In this document: piece by piece, positions 8,594-18,237 of the stretch
Numbering within the stretch: the first letter of the stretch is position 1
Layout: each line of letters begins with the position of its first letter
Assembly (NCBI RefSeq): GCF_036347135.1
Contig: NZ_CP108938.1
Location: forward strand, 5,456,001-5,520,000
From: Streptomyces sp. NBC_00775
Lineage (GTDB): Bacteria; Actinomycetota; Actinomycetes; Streptomycetales; Streptomycetaceae
Direction: 5' to 3'
Length of the DNA: 64,000 bases
Translations under genes and position numbers: made by a program
The notes under the pieces: generated by a model
What the model saw: only the letters and a program-made list of their open reading frames with translations
Told to the model about the DNA's origin: nothing
Databases searched by the model: none

Positions 8594-10849
8594 TCAGCGC
8601 CCTAGGCGCCCGCGGACCATTCCGACCATTGAGTTGAGTTCTTCGATGCGCATCTTCCGGGCTGCGATGTAGAAGACGCCGAGCAGGGCGATCGATCCGG
8701 TGAGGAGCGCCGCGATCGATCCGAGAGCCCCGTGCCCGAGGGCTCGGGTGATGGCGAAGCCGACCGCGCCGCCTGCCAGGGCGCCCGGGATGGACGCCAG
8801 GCAGAGACGGGCATAGGTACGCAGCACGCGGGCGCCGTCGAGGTCGCCGCCCAGCCGCCTGCGCAGCCGCTGCCAGGCCACTCCGACGCCCACGGCGTAT
8901 GCCAGACCGTACGCGCCCGCCATACCGACGACCGCCCATTGAGAGGGCAGCACCACGTAGCAGACGGCCGAGGCGGCCGCGTTGACGGCGGCCACGATGA
9001 CCGTGTTGTAGAAGGGGGTGCGGGTGTCCTCGTAGGCGTAGAAGCCACGCAGGACCACGTACTGCACCGAGAACGGGATCAGGCCGAGGCCGAAGGCCAT
9101 GAGCACGTAGCCCATGGACTGGGCGGCCTCGACGCTGCTGGAGCCGAAGAGCAGGGTGCACATGGGGATGCCCAGGGCGACGAACATGAAGGCGACCGGG
9201 ACGATCGCCACCGCCGAGGTGCGCAGCCCCTGGGAGATGTCGTCGCGGACCGCACCCGGGTCGCCGTCGTGGGCGGCCCGGGAGATCCGCGGGAGCATGG
9301 CCGCCATGACGGAGACCGTGATGATCGCCTGCGGCATGCCCCAGATCAACTGGGCGTTGGAGTAGGCCAGGATGCCCGCGCCGCTCCTGCCCGAGGCCTT
9401 GCCCGCCGCGGTGGCCAGCTGCGTGACGACGAGGACACCCGCCTGGTTGGCGAGGACGAAGAGCACGGTCCACTTGGCGAGCTTGACGGCCTTGCCGAGG
9501 CCGTGGCCCTTCCAGTCGAAGCGCGGGCGGAACCGGAACCCGGTCTCGCGCAGATACGGGATCATCGCCAGGGCCTGAACGACCAGACCGAGCAGGGTAC
9601 CGATGCCCAGCAGGCGGATGCCGTCCGGCGGGATGTTGTTCACCGTCATGCCGGAGTCCCCGGCGGTCCCGTACACCCAGAGGAACATCCCGAAGGTGAA
9701 GATCATGACGATGTTGTTGAGGACCGGAGTCCACATCATCGCGCCGAACTTCCCGCGGGCGTTGAGGATCTGGCCCATCACCACGTGGACGCCCATGAAG
9801 AAGATCGTGGGCAGGCAGTAGCGGGCGAAGGAGACGGCGACGTTGTTCGATGCCGGGTCGCTCGCGATTGAGTCCGACATCAGCTGGATCAGCAGCGGCG
9901 CGATGAAGACAGCGGCGGTGACGATCACGCCGAGGGCGACCATGACGAGCGTCAGCAGGCGGTTGGCGTAGGCCTCGCCGCCGTCCTCGTCGTCCTTCAT
10001 GGAGCGCACCAGCTGGGGCACGAAGACCGAGTTGAGTCCGCCGCCGACGGTGAGGATGTAGATCATCGTCGGCAGTGTGTACGCCACGGTCCAGGCGTCA
10101 CCGAGTGTCGCGGCGCCGAGAGCGGCCGTGATGACCATGGTGCGTACGAAGCCCGTGAGGCGGGACACCAGCGTGCCCGCCGCCATCACCGCGCTCGACT
10201 TCAGCAGACCCGACGCGCGTCCGCCCGACTTCGTCGCGGCAGCTGCGGGTGCGGGTGCGGGCGCCGAGGGCTGTGCGGGGGCCGGAGCCGGTTCAGGTGC
10301 CGGCGACGGTACTGCGTGCTGGCCGACGGGGGGACGGCCGCCGCCCTGCTGCTGGTCGCGGAAGAGATGGGCGAAGGCGTCGGGCTCGTGGCGCTCCTCG
10401 CCGGCCTGGGTGACCAGGTCGTCGACGCCCACGAACTGGGTGGTGCGCGCGTCCTCGCCGTACGGAAGGTGCCGCGTCGGGCCGGCCGGTTCCGGAGGGG
10501 GCGTCTGGGCCCACACACGCGGGTCGGGGGCGTACTGCGGCGTGGGCGGCTGGGCGTAGAGCGGCTGCTGCGGGTAGTACGCGCCGGGGGGCGGCGGAGG
10601 GTGCGCGGCACGGTCGTAGAGCGCCTCGGCCACCGGGTCCTGGGCGGAGAGGTCCTGCGCCCGGTAGGGATCCTGGTCGTAGGCGTCCTGGAAGTACATG
10701 TCCGCGGCGGGACCGGCCGGCATCTGGCCGTGCTCCGGCGCTTGGCCCTCGGGGTAGCCGGCGTGGCCCGCGTCCTGGTCCGGGTAGCCCTCGGGGTAGC
10801 CCGAGCCGCCCGCGCCCTGGCCGCGGTCACCGTCGTACGGCGCGTTCAT
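8594..10849 (-). CDS. murJ: Lipid II flippase MurJ (MviN)
   Basis: A 751-residue polytopic protein. The first about 215 residues are a cytoplasmic tail rich in Pro, Gln, Tyr and Ala. The rest is the MurJ/MviN fold with about 14 membrane helices, beginning KSSAVMAAGTLVSRLTGFVRT, the conserved opening of the family. It moves lipid II across the membrane for peptidoglycan synthesis. It is flanked by a DUF6049 exported protein upstream and the pseudokinase downstream, all on the minus strand with short gaps, so cotranscription is likely. The long N-terminal extension is common in actinobacterial MurJ proteins. Confidence 0.95.
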   Translation of the reverse strand: MNAPYDGDRGQGAGGSGYPEGYPDQDAGHAGYPEGQAPEHGQMPAGPAADMYFQDAYDQDPYRAQDLSAQDPVAEALYDRAAHPPPPPGAYYPQQPLYAQPPTPQYAPDPRVWAQTPPPEPAGPTRHLPYGEDARTTQFVGVDDLVTQAGEERHEPDAFAHLFRDQQQGGGRPPVGQHAVPSPAPEPAPAPAQPSAPAPAPAAAATKSGGRASGLLKSSAVMAAGTLVSRLTGFVRTMVITAALGAATLGDAWTVAYTLPTMIYILTVGGGLNSVFVPQLVRSMKDDEDGGEAYANRLLTLVMVALGVIVTAAVFIAPLLIQLMSDSIASDPASNNVAVSFARYCLPTIFFMGVHVVMGQILNARGKFGAMMWTPVLNNIVMIFTFGMFLWVYGTAGDSGMTVNNIPPDGIRLLGIGTLLGLVVQALAMIPYLRETGFRFRPRFDWKGHGLGKAVKLAKWTVLFVLANQAGVLVVTQLATAAGKASGRSGAGILAYSNAQLIWGMPQAIITVSVMAAMLPRISRAAHDGDPGAVRDDISQGLRTSAVAIVPVAFMFVALGIPMCTLLFGSSSVEAAQSMGYVLMAFGLGLIPFSVQYVVLRGFYAYEDTRTPFYNTVIVAAVNAAASAVCYVVLPSQWAVVGMAGAYGLAYAVGVGVAWQRLRRRLGGDLDGARVLRTYARLCLASIPGALAGGAVGFAITRALGHGALGSIAALLTGSIALLGVFYIAARKMRIEELNSMVGMVRGRLGR

Positions 10850-10895
10850 GGTTACCCCACCTCATCGTCCCCGGGCCCACCGGCCACGACATCGC

Positions 10896-13313
10896 TCAAC
10901 GGTCCACTCTCTCACCCGTGCCGGACGGGTCGGTGCTTTCCGGTGCGGTGTCCGGTGTCGGGTCACTCGGGTGCTCCGGGTCGTCTGCCCCGGGCTCCGC
11001 GCCGGACTCCCCTTCGGGACCGTTCTCGGAGCCTTCGGTGTTCTCAGTGTCTACGGTGCCGTCCGCGTCCTTGTTCACGCCCTCGGCCTCGGGACCGTCC
11101 TCCGGCTCTTCCTCGGCCTGTCGGGCGGCGGCGCGCTTGCGCTGCGTGTACATCCGGAAGCCGGCGAGCACGAGCAGCAGGACGCCACCGCCGATGACCA
11201 GCATGACCGTCGGGGTGATCTCGGTGACCTTCACCTCGAACGTGACCTCGGGACCGTATGCCTGGCCGTCCTCCGTGTACAGCTGGGCGACGACCTTGAC
11301 CGGACCGTTGGCCTCGGCCGAGGTGGTGAACTTCACCGACTGGCTGTGCTCGCCCGCGACCTGGATCGGCTGTTCCTGGTAGGGGCCGTCGCCGATCTTG
11401 AGTCGGGTGGGCTGGCGCGAGGTGAGGCGCAGCACCAGATGGTCGACGCCCTGTACGAGGTTGTTCTGCACGGTCACGGGGATCGTGGCGCTGCGCCCGG
11501 ACAGTTTCGCGTCGGACTTGTCGATCAGCCGGACCAGGCCGGTGAGGCCGTTGAGATACGACTCCACGCCCTTGCGGAAGGTCTCCGCCTCGGAGGCGCG
11601 GCCCCGCCAGGACGTGGACATCCCGCGGTCTATGGCCCGACCGAACGGGGTGACCACCCGAGCCTTGTCGGTGAGGATCACCTGGAAGTTGTCGAGCTTG
11701 TTCTGCGTGGCCTGGATCTGCTCGAATGCGGATCGCGGCAGCTCCTGCTTGCGCAGCGAGGACGGGTACGAGGCCGCGGAGGGCACCTTTGTGGTGGCGC
11801 CCGTGTCCGGCTTGGCCTTGGCGGCCGCGGCGAGGCCCTGGGACTCCGACCAGTTCCCGTCCTGGAGGGCCTTGAGCGCCTGCGCCATCGTCTGGGCCTG
11901 GCTCGCGGACGGCATCCGCTGCGGGGCGACCACGATGCTGCGCTGCTCCTCCGACTCCTGCAGGTTGATCATCAGGCTCTGGGCGAGGAATTCCTGCACG
12001 GCGAGCGTGGAGTTGTCGGCCTTCGTCATGTCGCCCTGGAACGCGGTCGACAGCCGGGCGTCCGCGACCACCGCCGTCGTTCCGCCGCCGATGGGGCGGG
12101 CCGCGCTCGGTGTGTAGGGCAGACCGCCCGTCTCGCGCAGGCTGTCGCTGCGGGCGATCACCTTGTCGGCGCCGGCCGAGGTGGCCACCTTGACGATCGA
12201 CGGGTCGACGGCGCCGTCAGCGGGCCAGGCGAACTCTGTGCTCGGCTTCACATGAAGGATCGTCTCCACCGTGCTGGAGGCCACATCGGTGGCGTCCTTG
12301 AGGTGGCTCAGGGAACCGGTGACGTCCTTGCCGTTGTGGGCCAGCGATGCCAGATCGGGGTCGGCGAAGGGGAGGGCGACGACCTTCTTGTCCTGGACGG
12401 TCTTCTCCAGCTTGTCGAGCCAGGCCTTGGCGACCGCCTGGTTCTTGCCCGCCGTGGTGGTGCCGTTCTCGCCCTGGATCCGGTAGCTGTCCCTCATCGC
12501 GTCGACGGACGCCAGCAGGTCCGGGTCGAGCACCCAGGTGACGTCGAGGTCGCTGCCCAGCGACAGGAGCTGGTCCAGGCGGCCGCCAGGGGAGATCTCC
12601 TTGGCCAGGTCGTCGTTCTTGAAGACGGGCGTCTGTGCCTCGTCCGAGCCGGTCTCCGCCGTGAGGTGGACCGTGGAGATGAGCGGCCAGAGGTAGGTCG
12701 TCTTCGTCTTCGTGCCCGCCTCGTCGGGCTGCCAGGGCAGGAACGTCCGCTGGATGCCGAGCACCTGGTCCCACTGCTGGGCGGCCGTACGGCCCGTGAG
12801 TGAGACAGCGAGCTGGTAGACCCCGTCGGAGCCGAGGTTCAGCTCCTTGACGGGCACCGAGATGCTGAAGTGCTGCGAGACGCCCGCGGCGAGCTTGGAG
12901 AACTTCACGACGTACTTGCCGCCGACCTCGAAGGGGTCGAGGCCCAGCTGGAACCCGGTGCGCTTCGCGGCGGTGTCGATGGCGGAGCGAGTGTTCAGGG
13001 ACGGTCCCACGCGCAGACCCACATGGGCATCCGTGACGGCCTGCTTGCCGTTGTTGGTGACCGAGCCGGAGACGGTCAGGGTGTCGCCGTCCGTGGGGGC
13101 GCTGGGGCTGAGCGAGTCGAGGGAGACGTCAACCGTGCTGGACCCGGTGGCTTCGGCCACGGAGGTCTTCTCCGCGGCGGCCGCGGACGTGCTGATGGGC
13201 AGCTGGAGCAGCCCGGCCAGCAGGGGTACCCCGGCCAGCAGTGCTCCGCTGCGCCGGAGCCACCGGCGGGCAGGTGAGGGACTCATCCCCTGGAAGTCTG
13301 CCGCCTCGGCCAC
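10896..13313 (-). CDS. DUF6049-type exported, membrane-anchored protein
   Basis: An 805-residue protein with an N-terminal signal segment (WLRRSGALLAGVPLLAGLLQL, then an alanine-rich cleavage region), a long extracytoplasmic part containing Ig-like beta segments, and one C-terminal membrane helix near residue 715 (VMLVIGGGVLLLVLAGF). A basic stop-transfer (RMYTQRKRAAARQ) and an acidic cytoplasmic tail follow. It holds the place of mycobacterial Rv3909 next to MurJ, so a role in cell-envelope assembly is inferred; no activity is known to me. The GTG at 13313 has GAGGGA about 10 bases upstream. An ATG at 13286 is the alternative start. The gene diverges from cca. Confidence 0.8.
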   Translation of the reverse strand: MAEAADFQGMSPSPARRWLRRSGALLAGVPLLAGLLQLPISTSAAAAEKTSVAEATGSSTVDVSLDSLSPSAPTDGDTLTVSGSVTNNGKQAVTDAHVGLRVGPSLNTRSAIDTAAKRTGFQLGLDPFEVGGKYVVKFSKLAAGVSQHFSISVPVKELNLGSDGVYQLAVSLTGRTAAQQWDQVLGIQRTFLPWQPDEAGTKTKTTYLWPLISTVHLTAETGSDEAQTPVFKNDDLAKEISPGGRLDQLLSLGSDLDVTWVLDPDLLASVDAMRDSYRIQGENGTTTAGKNQAVAKAWLDKLEKTVQDKKVVALPFADPDLASLAHNGKDVTGSLSHLKDATDVASSTVETILHVKPSTEFAWPADGAVDPSIVKVATSAGADKVIARSDSLRETGGLPYTPSAARPIGGGTTAVVADARLSTAFQGDMTKADNSTLAVQEFLAQSLMINLQESEEQRSIVVAPQRMPSASQAQTMAQALKALQDGNWSESQGLAAAAKAKPDTGATTKVPSAASYPSSLRKQELPRSAFEQIQATQNKLDNFQVILTDKARVVTPFGRAIDRGMSTSWRGRASEAETFRKGVESYLNGLTGLVRLIDKSDAKLSGRSATIPVTVQNNLVQGVDHLVLRLTSRQPTRLKIGDGPYQEQPIQVAGEHSQSVKFTTSAEANGPVKVVAQLYTEDGQAYGPEVTFEVKVTEITPTVMLVIGGGVLLLVLAGFRMYTQRKRAAARQAEEEPEDGPEAEGVNKDADGTVDTENTEGSENGPEGESGAEPGADDPEHPSDPTPDTAPESTDPSGTGERVDR

Positions 13314-13535
13314 GCGCTCGCCCGTCCCTCGTCGTCGTCAGTGGTCGTCGGAATGTGCGTCCACGCATGGTAACGATGTGCGCGGAGGGTAAGTGCCGCG
13401 GAGTACATCACAAGATCGGCGGACCGGGCCGACTGCCCTGTATGTGCGCGTATTGATGCCCCCAGAAATTGGGGCTGCCTGTGCACGTTTTATGGAGGAG
13501 CCCGCGGGTGCCTCGGCCACGTACCCTTTTCTGTT

Positions 13536-15002
13536 GTGCCGAACGCCAACGAAGACAACCCCAGTGCCCTGAGTCAGGTGCAGCGCCGCGCGGTGAGTGA
13601 ACTGCTGCGGGTGTCGCCTGTCGCCGACGACCTCGCCCGCCGTTTCCAGGAGGCCGGGTTCTCGCTCGCCCTGGTCGGCGGCTCGGTCCGGGACGCGCTC
13701 CTTGGCCGGCTCGGCAATGACCTGGACTTCACGACCGACGCCCGCCCCGAGGACGTACTGAAGATCGTGCGGCCCTGGGCGGACGCCGTCTGGGAGGTCG
13801 GGATCGCCTTCGGCACGGTGGGCGCGCAGAAGGACGCCCGCGTGGACGACGTACAGCAGTCGTTCCAGATCGAGGTCACGACGTACCGCTCCGAGGCGTA
13901 CGACCGGACCTCGCGCAAGCCTGAGGTGTCCTACGGCGACTCCATCGAGCAAGATCTCGTGCGCCGGGACTTCACGGTGAACGCGATGGCCGTCGCGCTG
14001 CCGGAGAAAGAGTTCATCGACCCGTACGGCGGCCTCGGCGACCTGTCCGCTCGTATTCTGCGGACGCCGGGCACCCCTGAGGAGTCGTTCTCCGACGATC
14101 CGCTGCGGATGATGCGTGCCGCCCGGTTCGCCGCGCAGCTCGACTTCGAGGTGGCCCCCGAGGTCATCGCCGCGATGACGGACATGGCCGGGCGCATCGA
14201 GATCGTTTCGGCCGAGCGGGTCCGGGACGAGCTGAACAAGCTGATCCTGTCCACGCACCCGCGCGAGGGCCTGACGCTGCTCGTCGACACCGGGCTGGCC
14301 GACCATGTGCTGCCGGAGCTTCCCGCGCTCCGACTGGAGCGTGACGAGCACCACCGGCACAAGGACGTCTACGACCACACGCTGATCGTCCTGGAGCAGG
14401 CGATGGCGCTGGAGGAGGACGGTCCCGACCTGACCCTCCGGCTTGCCGCGCTGTTGCACGACATCGGCAAGCCGCGGACGCGTCGCTTCGAGAAGGACGG
14501 GCGGGTCTCCTTCCACCACCACGAGGTGGTGGGCGCGAAGATGACCAAGAAGCGGATGACGGCGCTCAAGTACTCCAATGATCTTGTGAAGGACGTCTCG
14601 CGCCTTGTCGAGCTTCATCTGCGCTTCCACGGGTACGGCACCGGCGAGTGGACGGACTCCGCGGTCCGTCGCTACGTACGTGACGCGGGCCCGCTCCTCG
14701 ACCGCCTCCACAAGCTGACCCGCTCCGACTGCACCACGCGCAACAAGCGCAGGGCGACCGCACTCTCCCGCGCGTACGACGGCCTGGAGGAGCGCATCGA
14801 CCAGCTCAAGGAGCAGGAAGAGCTCGACGCGATCCGCCCCGACCTCGACGGCAACCAGATTATGGAGATCCTGGGAATCAGCCCCGGTCCGGCGATCGGC
14901 CAGGCGTACAAGTTCCTGCTGGAGCTGCGTCTGGAGAACGGGCCGATGGAGCACGATGCTGCGGTAGCGGCGCTCAAGGAGTGGTGGGCCGAGCAGAGCT
15001 GA
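13536..15002 (+). CDS. cca: CCA-adding tRNA nucleotidyltransferase
   Basis: The enzyme adds or repairs the 3' CCA end of tRNAs. The 488-residue protein has the class II nucleotidyltransferase motif GGSVRDALLG followed by DLDF with the metal-binding aspartates (residues 48-66). The RRDFTVNAMA segment comes next, then the tRNA-binding RNA/polyA-polymerase-like region (DDPLRMMRAARFAAQL), and an HD phosphohydrolase domain (LLHDIGKPRTRRF, then HHHE). The GTG at 13536 gives the standard N-terminus. It diverges from the DUF6049-murJ operon, as pcnA does from the mycobacterial locus. Two parS palindromes follow the gene. Confidence 0.95.
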   Translation: MPNANEDNPSALSQVQRRAVSELLRVSPVADDLARRFQEAGFSLALVGGSVRDALLGRLGNDLDFTTDARPEDVLKIVRPWADAVWEVGIAFGTVGAQKDARVDDVQQSFQIEVTTYRSEAYDRTSRKPEVSYGDSIEQDLVRRDFTVNAMAVALPEKEFIDPYGGLGDLSARILRTPGTPEESFSDDPLRMMRAARFAAQLDFEVAPEVIAAMTDMAGRIEIVSAERVRDELNKLILSTHPREGLTLLVDTGLADHVLPELPALRLERDEHHRHKDVYDHTLIVLEQAMALEEDGPDLTLRLAALLHDIGKPRTRRFEKDGRVSFHHHEVVGAKMTKKRMTALKYSNDLVKDVSRLVELHLRFHGYGTGEWTDSAVRRYVRDAGPLLDRLHKLTRSDCTTRNKRRATALSRAYDGLEERIDQLKEQEELDAIRPDLDGNQIMEILGISPGPAIGQAYKFLLELRLENGPMEHDAAVAALKEWWAEQS

Positions 15003-15014
15003 GGCTCATGGAAC

Positions 15015-15044
15015 GGGGTCATGTTTCACGTGAAACATGACCCC
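15015..15044. terminator. 30-bp perfect palindrome after cca, containing a parS core
   Basis: Fifteen bases on each side pair perfectly (GGGGTCATGTTTCAC and its complement), with parS site 5 (15023-15036) at the centre. It starts 12 bases after the cca stop, where a terminator is expected, so the site may serve both ParB binding and transcription termination. The dual role is inference. Confidence 0.7.
15023..15036. promoter_or_regulatory. parS site 5
   Basis: A perfect GTTTCACGTGAAAC at the centre of a 30-bp palindrome. Confidence 0.93.
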
Positions 15045-15052
15045 GGGTGACG

Positions 15053-15090
15053 CGAAGGGGCGGTGTTTCACGTGAAACACCGCCCCTTCG
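15053..15090. terminator. 38-bp perfect palindrome containing a parS core
   Basis: Nineteen bases on each side pair (left arm CGAAGGGGCGGTGTTTCAC), centred on parS site 6 (15065-15078). It lies between the convergent genes cca and the LppU-type gene and could end transcription from both sides. Confidence 0.7.
15065..15078. promoter_or_regulatory. parS site 6
   Basis: A perfect GTTTCACGTGAAAC, 42 bp from parS site 5 centre to centre. Confidence 0.93.
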
Positions 15091-15108
15091 CACATCCAGC
15101 TGTGCGGG

Positions 15109-15621
15109 TTACTTGTTGTCCCCCAGGCAGAGCGTGAAGGACTCGCCCGTCTCTTCCCAGGTCAGCGTCGCCGTCGTGCCCGTGACGCTCTGGCAGGTCA
15201 GCGAAGGCAGCGACGCGCCGTCAGCCTTCTTGAGGACCTTGTGCGTGGCCTTCGAGTTGCTGCAGTCGACCTGGACGACGTCGGGGTCGTTCGAGGTCCC
15301 CTTGTTGTACAGGCAGTCGCCCACGGCCAGCTTCTTGGCGTCCTCGCCGTCCTTGTTGAGCAACCAGCCGCCCACGATGATGCTGAGGCCCGCGATGGCC
15401 ACGACTATGCGCAGGTACTGCCTGATGCTGCGCTTCGGGCGCTGCGGCGGGACCGGGGCGTACGGGGCGCCCTGCTGGGGGAAGCCGGGCTGGCCGGGCT
15501 GCTGGGGGTAGCCGGGCTGCTGCGGGTAACCCTGCGGCGGCTGCTGGCCGTACGGGGCCTGACCCTGGGGCGGCTGGCCCTGGGCGAACGGGTTCTGGCC
15601 CTGGGGCGGCGGAGTGGTCAC
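15109..15621 (-). CDS. LppU/SCO3897-type membrane protein
   Basis: A 170-residue protein in three parts. The first is a cytoplasmic tail of repeated PQGQ, GYPQQP and QGAPY units (residues 1-62). The second is one membrane helix (LRIVVAIAGLSIIVGGWLL). The third is a small extracytoplasmic domain with four cysteines (GDCLYN, VDCSN, LTCQS, TLCLG) that could form two disulfides. The domain resembles the family named after LppU and SCO3897. Its function is unknown. The GTG at 15621 has AGGGGG 8 bases upstream. Confidence 0.75.
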   Translation of the reverse strand: MTTPPPQGQNPFAQGQPPQGQAPYGQQPPQGYPQQPGYPQQPGQPGFPQQGAPYAPVPPQRPKRSIRQYLRIVVAIAGLSIIVGGWLLNKDGEDAKKLAVGDCLYNKGTSNDPDVVQVDCSNSKATHKVLKKADGASLPSLTCQSVTGTTATLTWEETGESFTLCLGDNK

Positions 15622-15741
15622 TTAGGGGTCCCCCTAGAACGTAGGCGCGTGACGCGGAGACGCGAATAAGACGCACGTAAGCTATCGGGACCCTGTGACA
15701 ACGCAGTAGTCAGGAGGGGCTCTGTGGCACTGATGTGACAC

Positions 15742-17010
15742 TTACTGCAGTTCAAAGCGGGCCATAGCGAGAGTAATTGCCGCGTAGAGCGCTGCCACGG
15801 TGACGACGAGGGAAACCGAGCGTCCGTCAGAAGGCAGTATCAGAGCGGCTACTGCGGCCGCGCCGACGAACGCGACGTTGAACAGGACGTCGTAAACGGA
15901 GAAGATCCGGCCGCGGAAGCCGTCGTCGACCGAGGACTGGATGATCGTGTCCGTGGCGATCTTCGCGCCCTGTGTGGTCAGCCCCAGGACGAACGCGGCG
16001 ACCAGCATGGGGGCAGCGGCGAACGGCAGGCCCAGCGCGGGCTCCAGGATCGCGGCGGCGCCCGCGCACGCGACGATCCACCCGCCGGGCCCCAGCCTGC
16101 CCACCGCCCAGGGCGTCACCACGGCCGCCACGAAGAAGCCGGCCCCGGAGACACCGACGGCCAGCCCCAGCAGCGCGAGTCCGTTGTCCGAACCCGATTC
16201 GGGCGCCCAGGCGTAGCGGCAGAGCATCAGCACCATGACGGTCAGAGCGCCGTAGCAGAAGCGCATGAGCGTCATCGCCAGCAGCGCCCAGACCGCCTCC
16301 CGCCGTGCGGGCTCGGCCAGATGACGTACGCCCGCCGCCAGGCCGCGTGCGGTGCCGACGAGCGCCTTGGCCAGATGCGGCTGCGTCGACTGCTGGTCGG
16401 GGCCGAGCAGTTCCGGGGCGATGCGCAGGGAGGCGAGCGCCGCGCAGAGGTACAGGGCCGCCCCGACGAGGACGACCGCCGCGTCGGAGTCCGAGGCGAC
16501 CAGCCGTACGACGAACGCGAGACCTCCGCCCAGGGTCGCGGCGAGTGTTCCGGCGGTCGGCGACAGGGAGTTGGCCATCACCAGGCGGTCCGAGTCGACG
16601 ACCCTGGGCAGCGCGGCCGAAAGGCCGGCCAGGACGAAGCGATTGACCGCGGTGACGCACAGCGCGGAGGCGTAGAAGAGCCAGTCGGGCACGTGGCTCA
16701 GCATCAGGACAGCCGTCACACACGCCAGCGCGGTCCGCAGCAGGTTGCCGTACAGGAAAACCTGGCGGCGCCGCCAGCGGTCCAGCAGGACACCGGCGAA
16801 GGGGCCGATGAGGGAGTACGGGAGCAGCAGCACCGCCATCGCGGAGGCGATCGAGGCCGCCGAGGTCTGCTTCTCCGGTGAGAAGACGACGTAGGTGGCG
16901 AGCGCGACCTGGTAGACCCCGTCGGCGCCCTGGGACAGCAGCCGTATGCCGAGCAGGCGCCTGAAGCCCTGGAAGCGCAGGAGGACGCGCAGGTCACGCA
17001 CGACAGCCAT
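15742..17010 (-). CDS. Major facilitator superfamily transporter
   Basis: A 422-residue protein with about 12 membrane helices. The N-terminal part reads FRRLLGIRLLSQGADGVYQVALATYV, typical of the MFS_3/enterobactin-exporter-like group, and GVLLDRWRRRQVFLYGN is the loop 2-3 motif A. The substrate is not evident. The start is placed at ATG 17010 (MAVVRDLRVLLRF), because the upstream frame continues into the ino1 terminator. It follows ino1 on the same strand but is separated from it by a strong hairpin. Confidence 0.85.
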   Translation of the reverse strand: MAVVRDLRVLLRFQGFRRLLGIRLLSQGADGVYQVALATYVVFSPEKQTSAASIASAMAVLLLPYSLIGPFAGVLLDRWRRRQVFLYGNLLRTALACVTAVLMLSHVPDWLFYASALCVTAVNRFVLAGLSAALPRVVDSDRLVMANSLSPTAGTLAATLGGGLAFVVRLVASDSDAAVVLVGAALYLCAALASLRIAPELLGPDQQSTQPHLAKALVGTARGLAAGVRHLAEPARREAVWALLAMTLMRFCYGALTVMVLMLCRYAWAPESGSDNGLALLGLAVGVSGAGFFVAAVVTPWAVGRLGPGGWIVACAGAAAILEPALGLPFAAAPMLVAAFVLGLTTQGAKIATDTIIQSSVDDGFRGRIFSVYDVLFNVAFVGAAAVAALILPSDGRSVSLVVTVAALYAAITLAMARFELQ

Positions 17011-17032
17011 GGGGCACAGCCTCACATACGAG

Positions 17033-17065
17033 GAGGGTCCCCGGGCGGAATGCCCGGGGACCCTC
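17033..17065 (-). terminator. Terminator after ino1
   Basis: A 14-bp perfect stem (GAGGGTCCCCGGGC / GCCCGGGGACCCTC) with a 5-base loop lies between the ino1 stop and the MFS start. Confidence 0.75.
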
Positions 17066-17111
17066 AACGACGTTCACAGAGATGTGCTTTGACGCACGGC
17101 TCCCTGTCTCG

Positions 17112-18194
17112 TCAGCGCTCGACCTCGCCCTTGATGAACTTCTCGACGTTCTCGAAGGCCTCGTCGTCGAAGTACTGGACCGGCGGGGACTTCATGAAGT
17201 ACGAGGACGCGGAGAGGATCGGGCCGCCGATGCCGCGGTCCTTGGCGATCTTCGCGGCGCGCACGGCGTCGATGATGACACCCGCGGAGTTCGGGGAGTC
17301 CCACACCTCGAGCTTGTACTCGAGGTTCAGCGGGACGTCGCCGAAGGCGCGGCCCTCGAGGCGGACGTACGCCCACTTGCGGTCGTCGAGCCACTGCACG
17401 TAGTCCGACGGGCCGATGTGGACGTTCTTCTCGCCCAGGTCGCGGTCCGGGATCTGCGAGGTGACGGCCTGCGTCTTCGAGATCTTCTTGGACTCGAGGC
17501 GGTCGCGCTCCAGCATGTTCTTGAAGTCCATGTTGCCGCCGACGTTGAGCTGCATGGTGCGCTCAAGACGGACACCGCGGTCCTCGAACAGCTTCGCCAT
17601 CACACGGTGCGTGATGGTCGCGCCGACCTGCGACTTGATGTCGTCACCGACGATCGGGACACCGGCCTCGGTGAACTTGTCCGCCCACTCCTTGGTGCCG
17701 GCGATGAAGACCGGGAGGGCGTTGACGAAGGCGACCTTGGCGTCGATGGCGCACTGGGCGTAGAACTTCGCCGCGTCCTCGGAACCGACGGGCAGGTAGC
17801 AGACGAGGACGTCGACCTGCTTGTCCTTGAGGATCTGGACGACGTCGACCGGGGCGTCGGCGGACTCCTCGATGGTCATGCGGTAGTACTTGCCGAGACC
17901 GTCGAGGGTGTGACCGCGCTGGACCGTGACGCCCTTGTTCGGGACGTCGCAGATCTTGATGGTGTTGTTCTCGCTGGCGCCGATGGCGTCCGAGAGGTCG
18001 AGGCCGACCTTCTTGGCGTCGACGTCGAAGGCGGCGACGAACTCGACGTCACCGACGTGGTAGTCGCCGAACTGGACGTGCATCAGACCGGGCACCTTGG
18101 CCGCCGGGTCGGCGTCCTTGTAGTACTCGACGCCCTGCACCAGCGAGGCGGCGCAGTTGCCCACGCCGACGATGGCTACGCGAACCGAACCCAT
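17112..18194 (-). CDS. ino1: Inositol-3-phosphate synthase
   Basis: The enzyme converts glucose 6-phosphate to 1L-myo-inositol 1-phosphate with NAD, the first step toward inositol lipids and mycothiol in actinobacteria. The 360-residue protein is the short prokaryotic form. It has the NAD-binding [12 protein letters not shown] (residues 10-21), [11 protein letters not shown] and the [11 protein letters not shown] motif. All hallmark motifs are present. It is preceded by a PadR regulator gene 43 bases upstream on the same strand, which suggests a padR-ino1 operon. Confidence 0.96.
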   Translation of the reverse strand: MGSVRVAIVGVGNCAASLVQGVEYYKDADPAAKVPGLMHVQFGDYHVGDVEFVAAFDVDAKKVGLDLSDAIGASENNTIKICDVPNKGVTVQRGHTLDGLGKYYRMTIEESADAPVDVVQILKDKQVDVLVCYLPVGSEDAAKFYAQCAIDAKVAFVNALPVFIAGTKEWADKFTEAGVPIVGDDIKSQVGATITHRVMAKLFEDRGVRLERTMQLNVGGNMDFKNMLERDRLESKKISKTQAVTSQIPDRDLGEKNVHIGPSDYVQWLDDRKWAYVRLEGRAFGDVPLNLEYKLEVWDSPNSAGVIIDAVRAAKIAKDRGIGGPILSASSYFMKSPPVQYFDDEAFENVEKFIKGEVER

Positions 18195-18237
18195 TCCGAT
18201 TGCTCCCTGTATGTACGTAGTGAAACCCCAACGGGTC

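Noticed and set aside
12240..12260. parS-like GGCTTCACATGAAGG within the DUF6049 gene
   Set aside because: It differs from the parS core at several positions and lies in coding sequence, so it was not counted.
13338..14954. Long minus-strand frame (538 codons) opposite cca
   Set aside because: cca on the plus strand has complete enzyme motifs; the antisense frame shows none.
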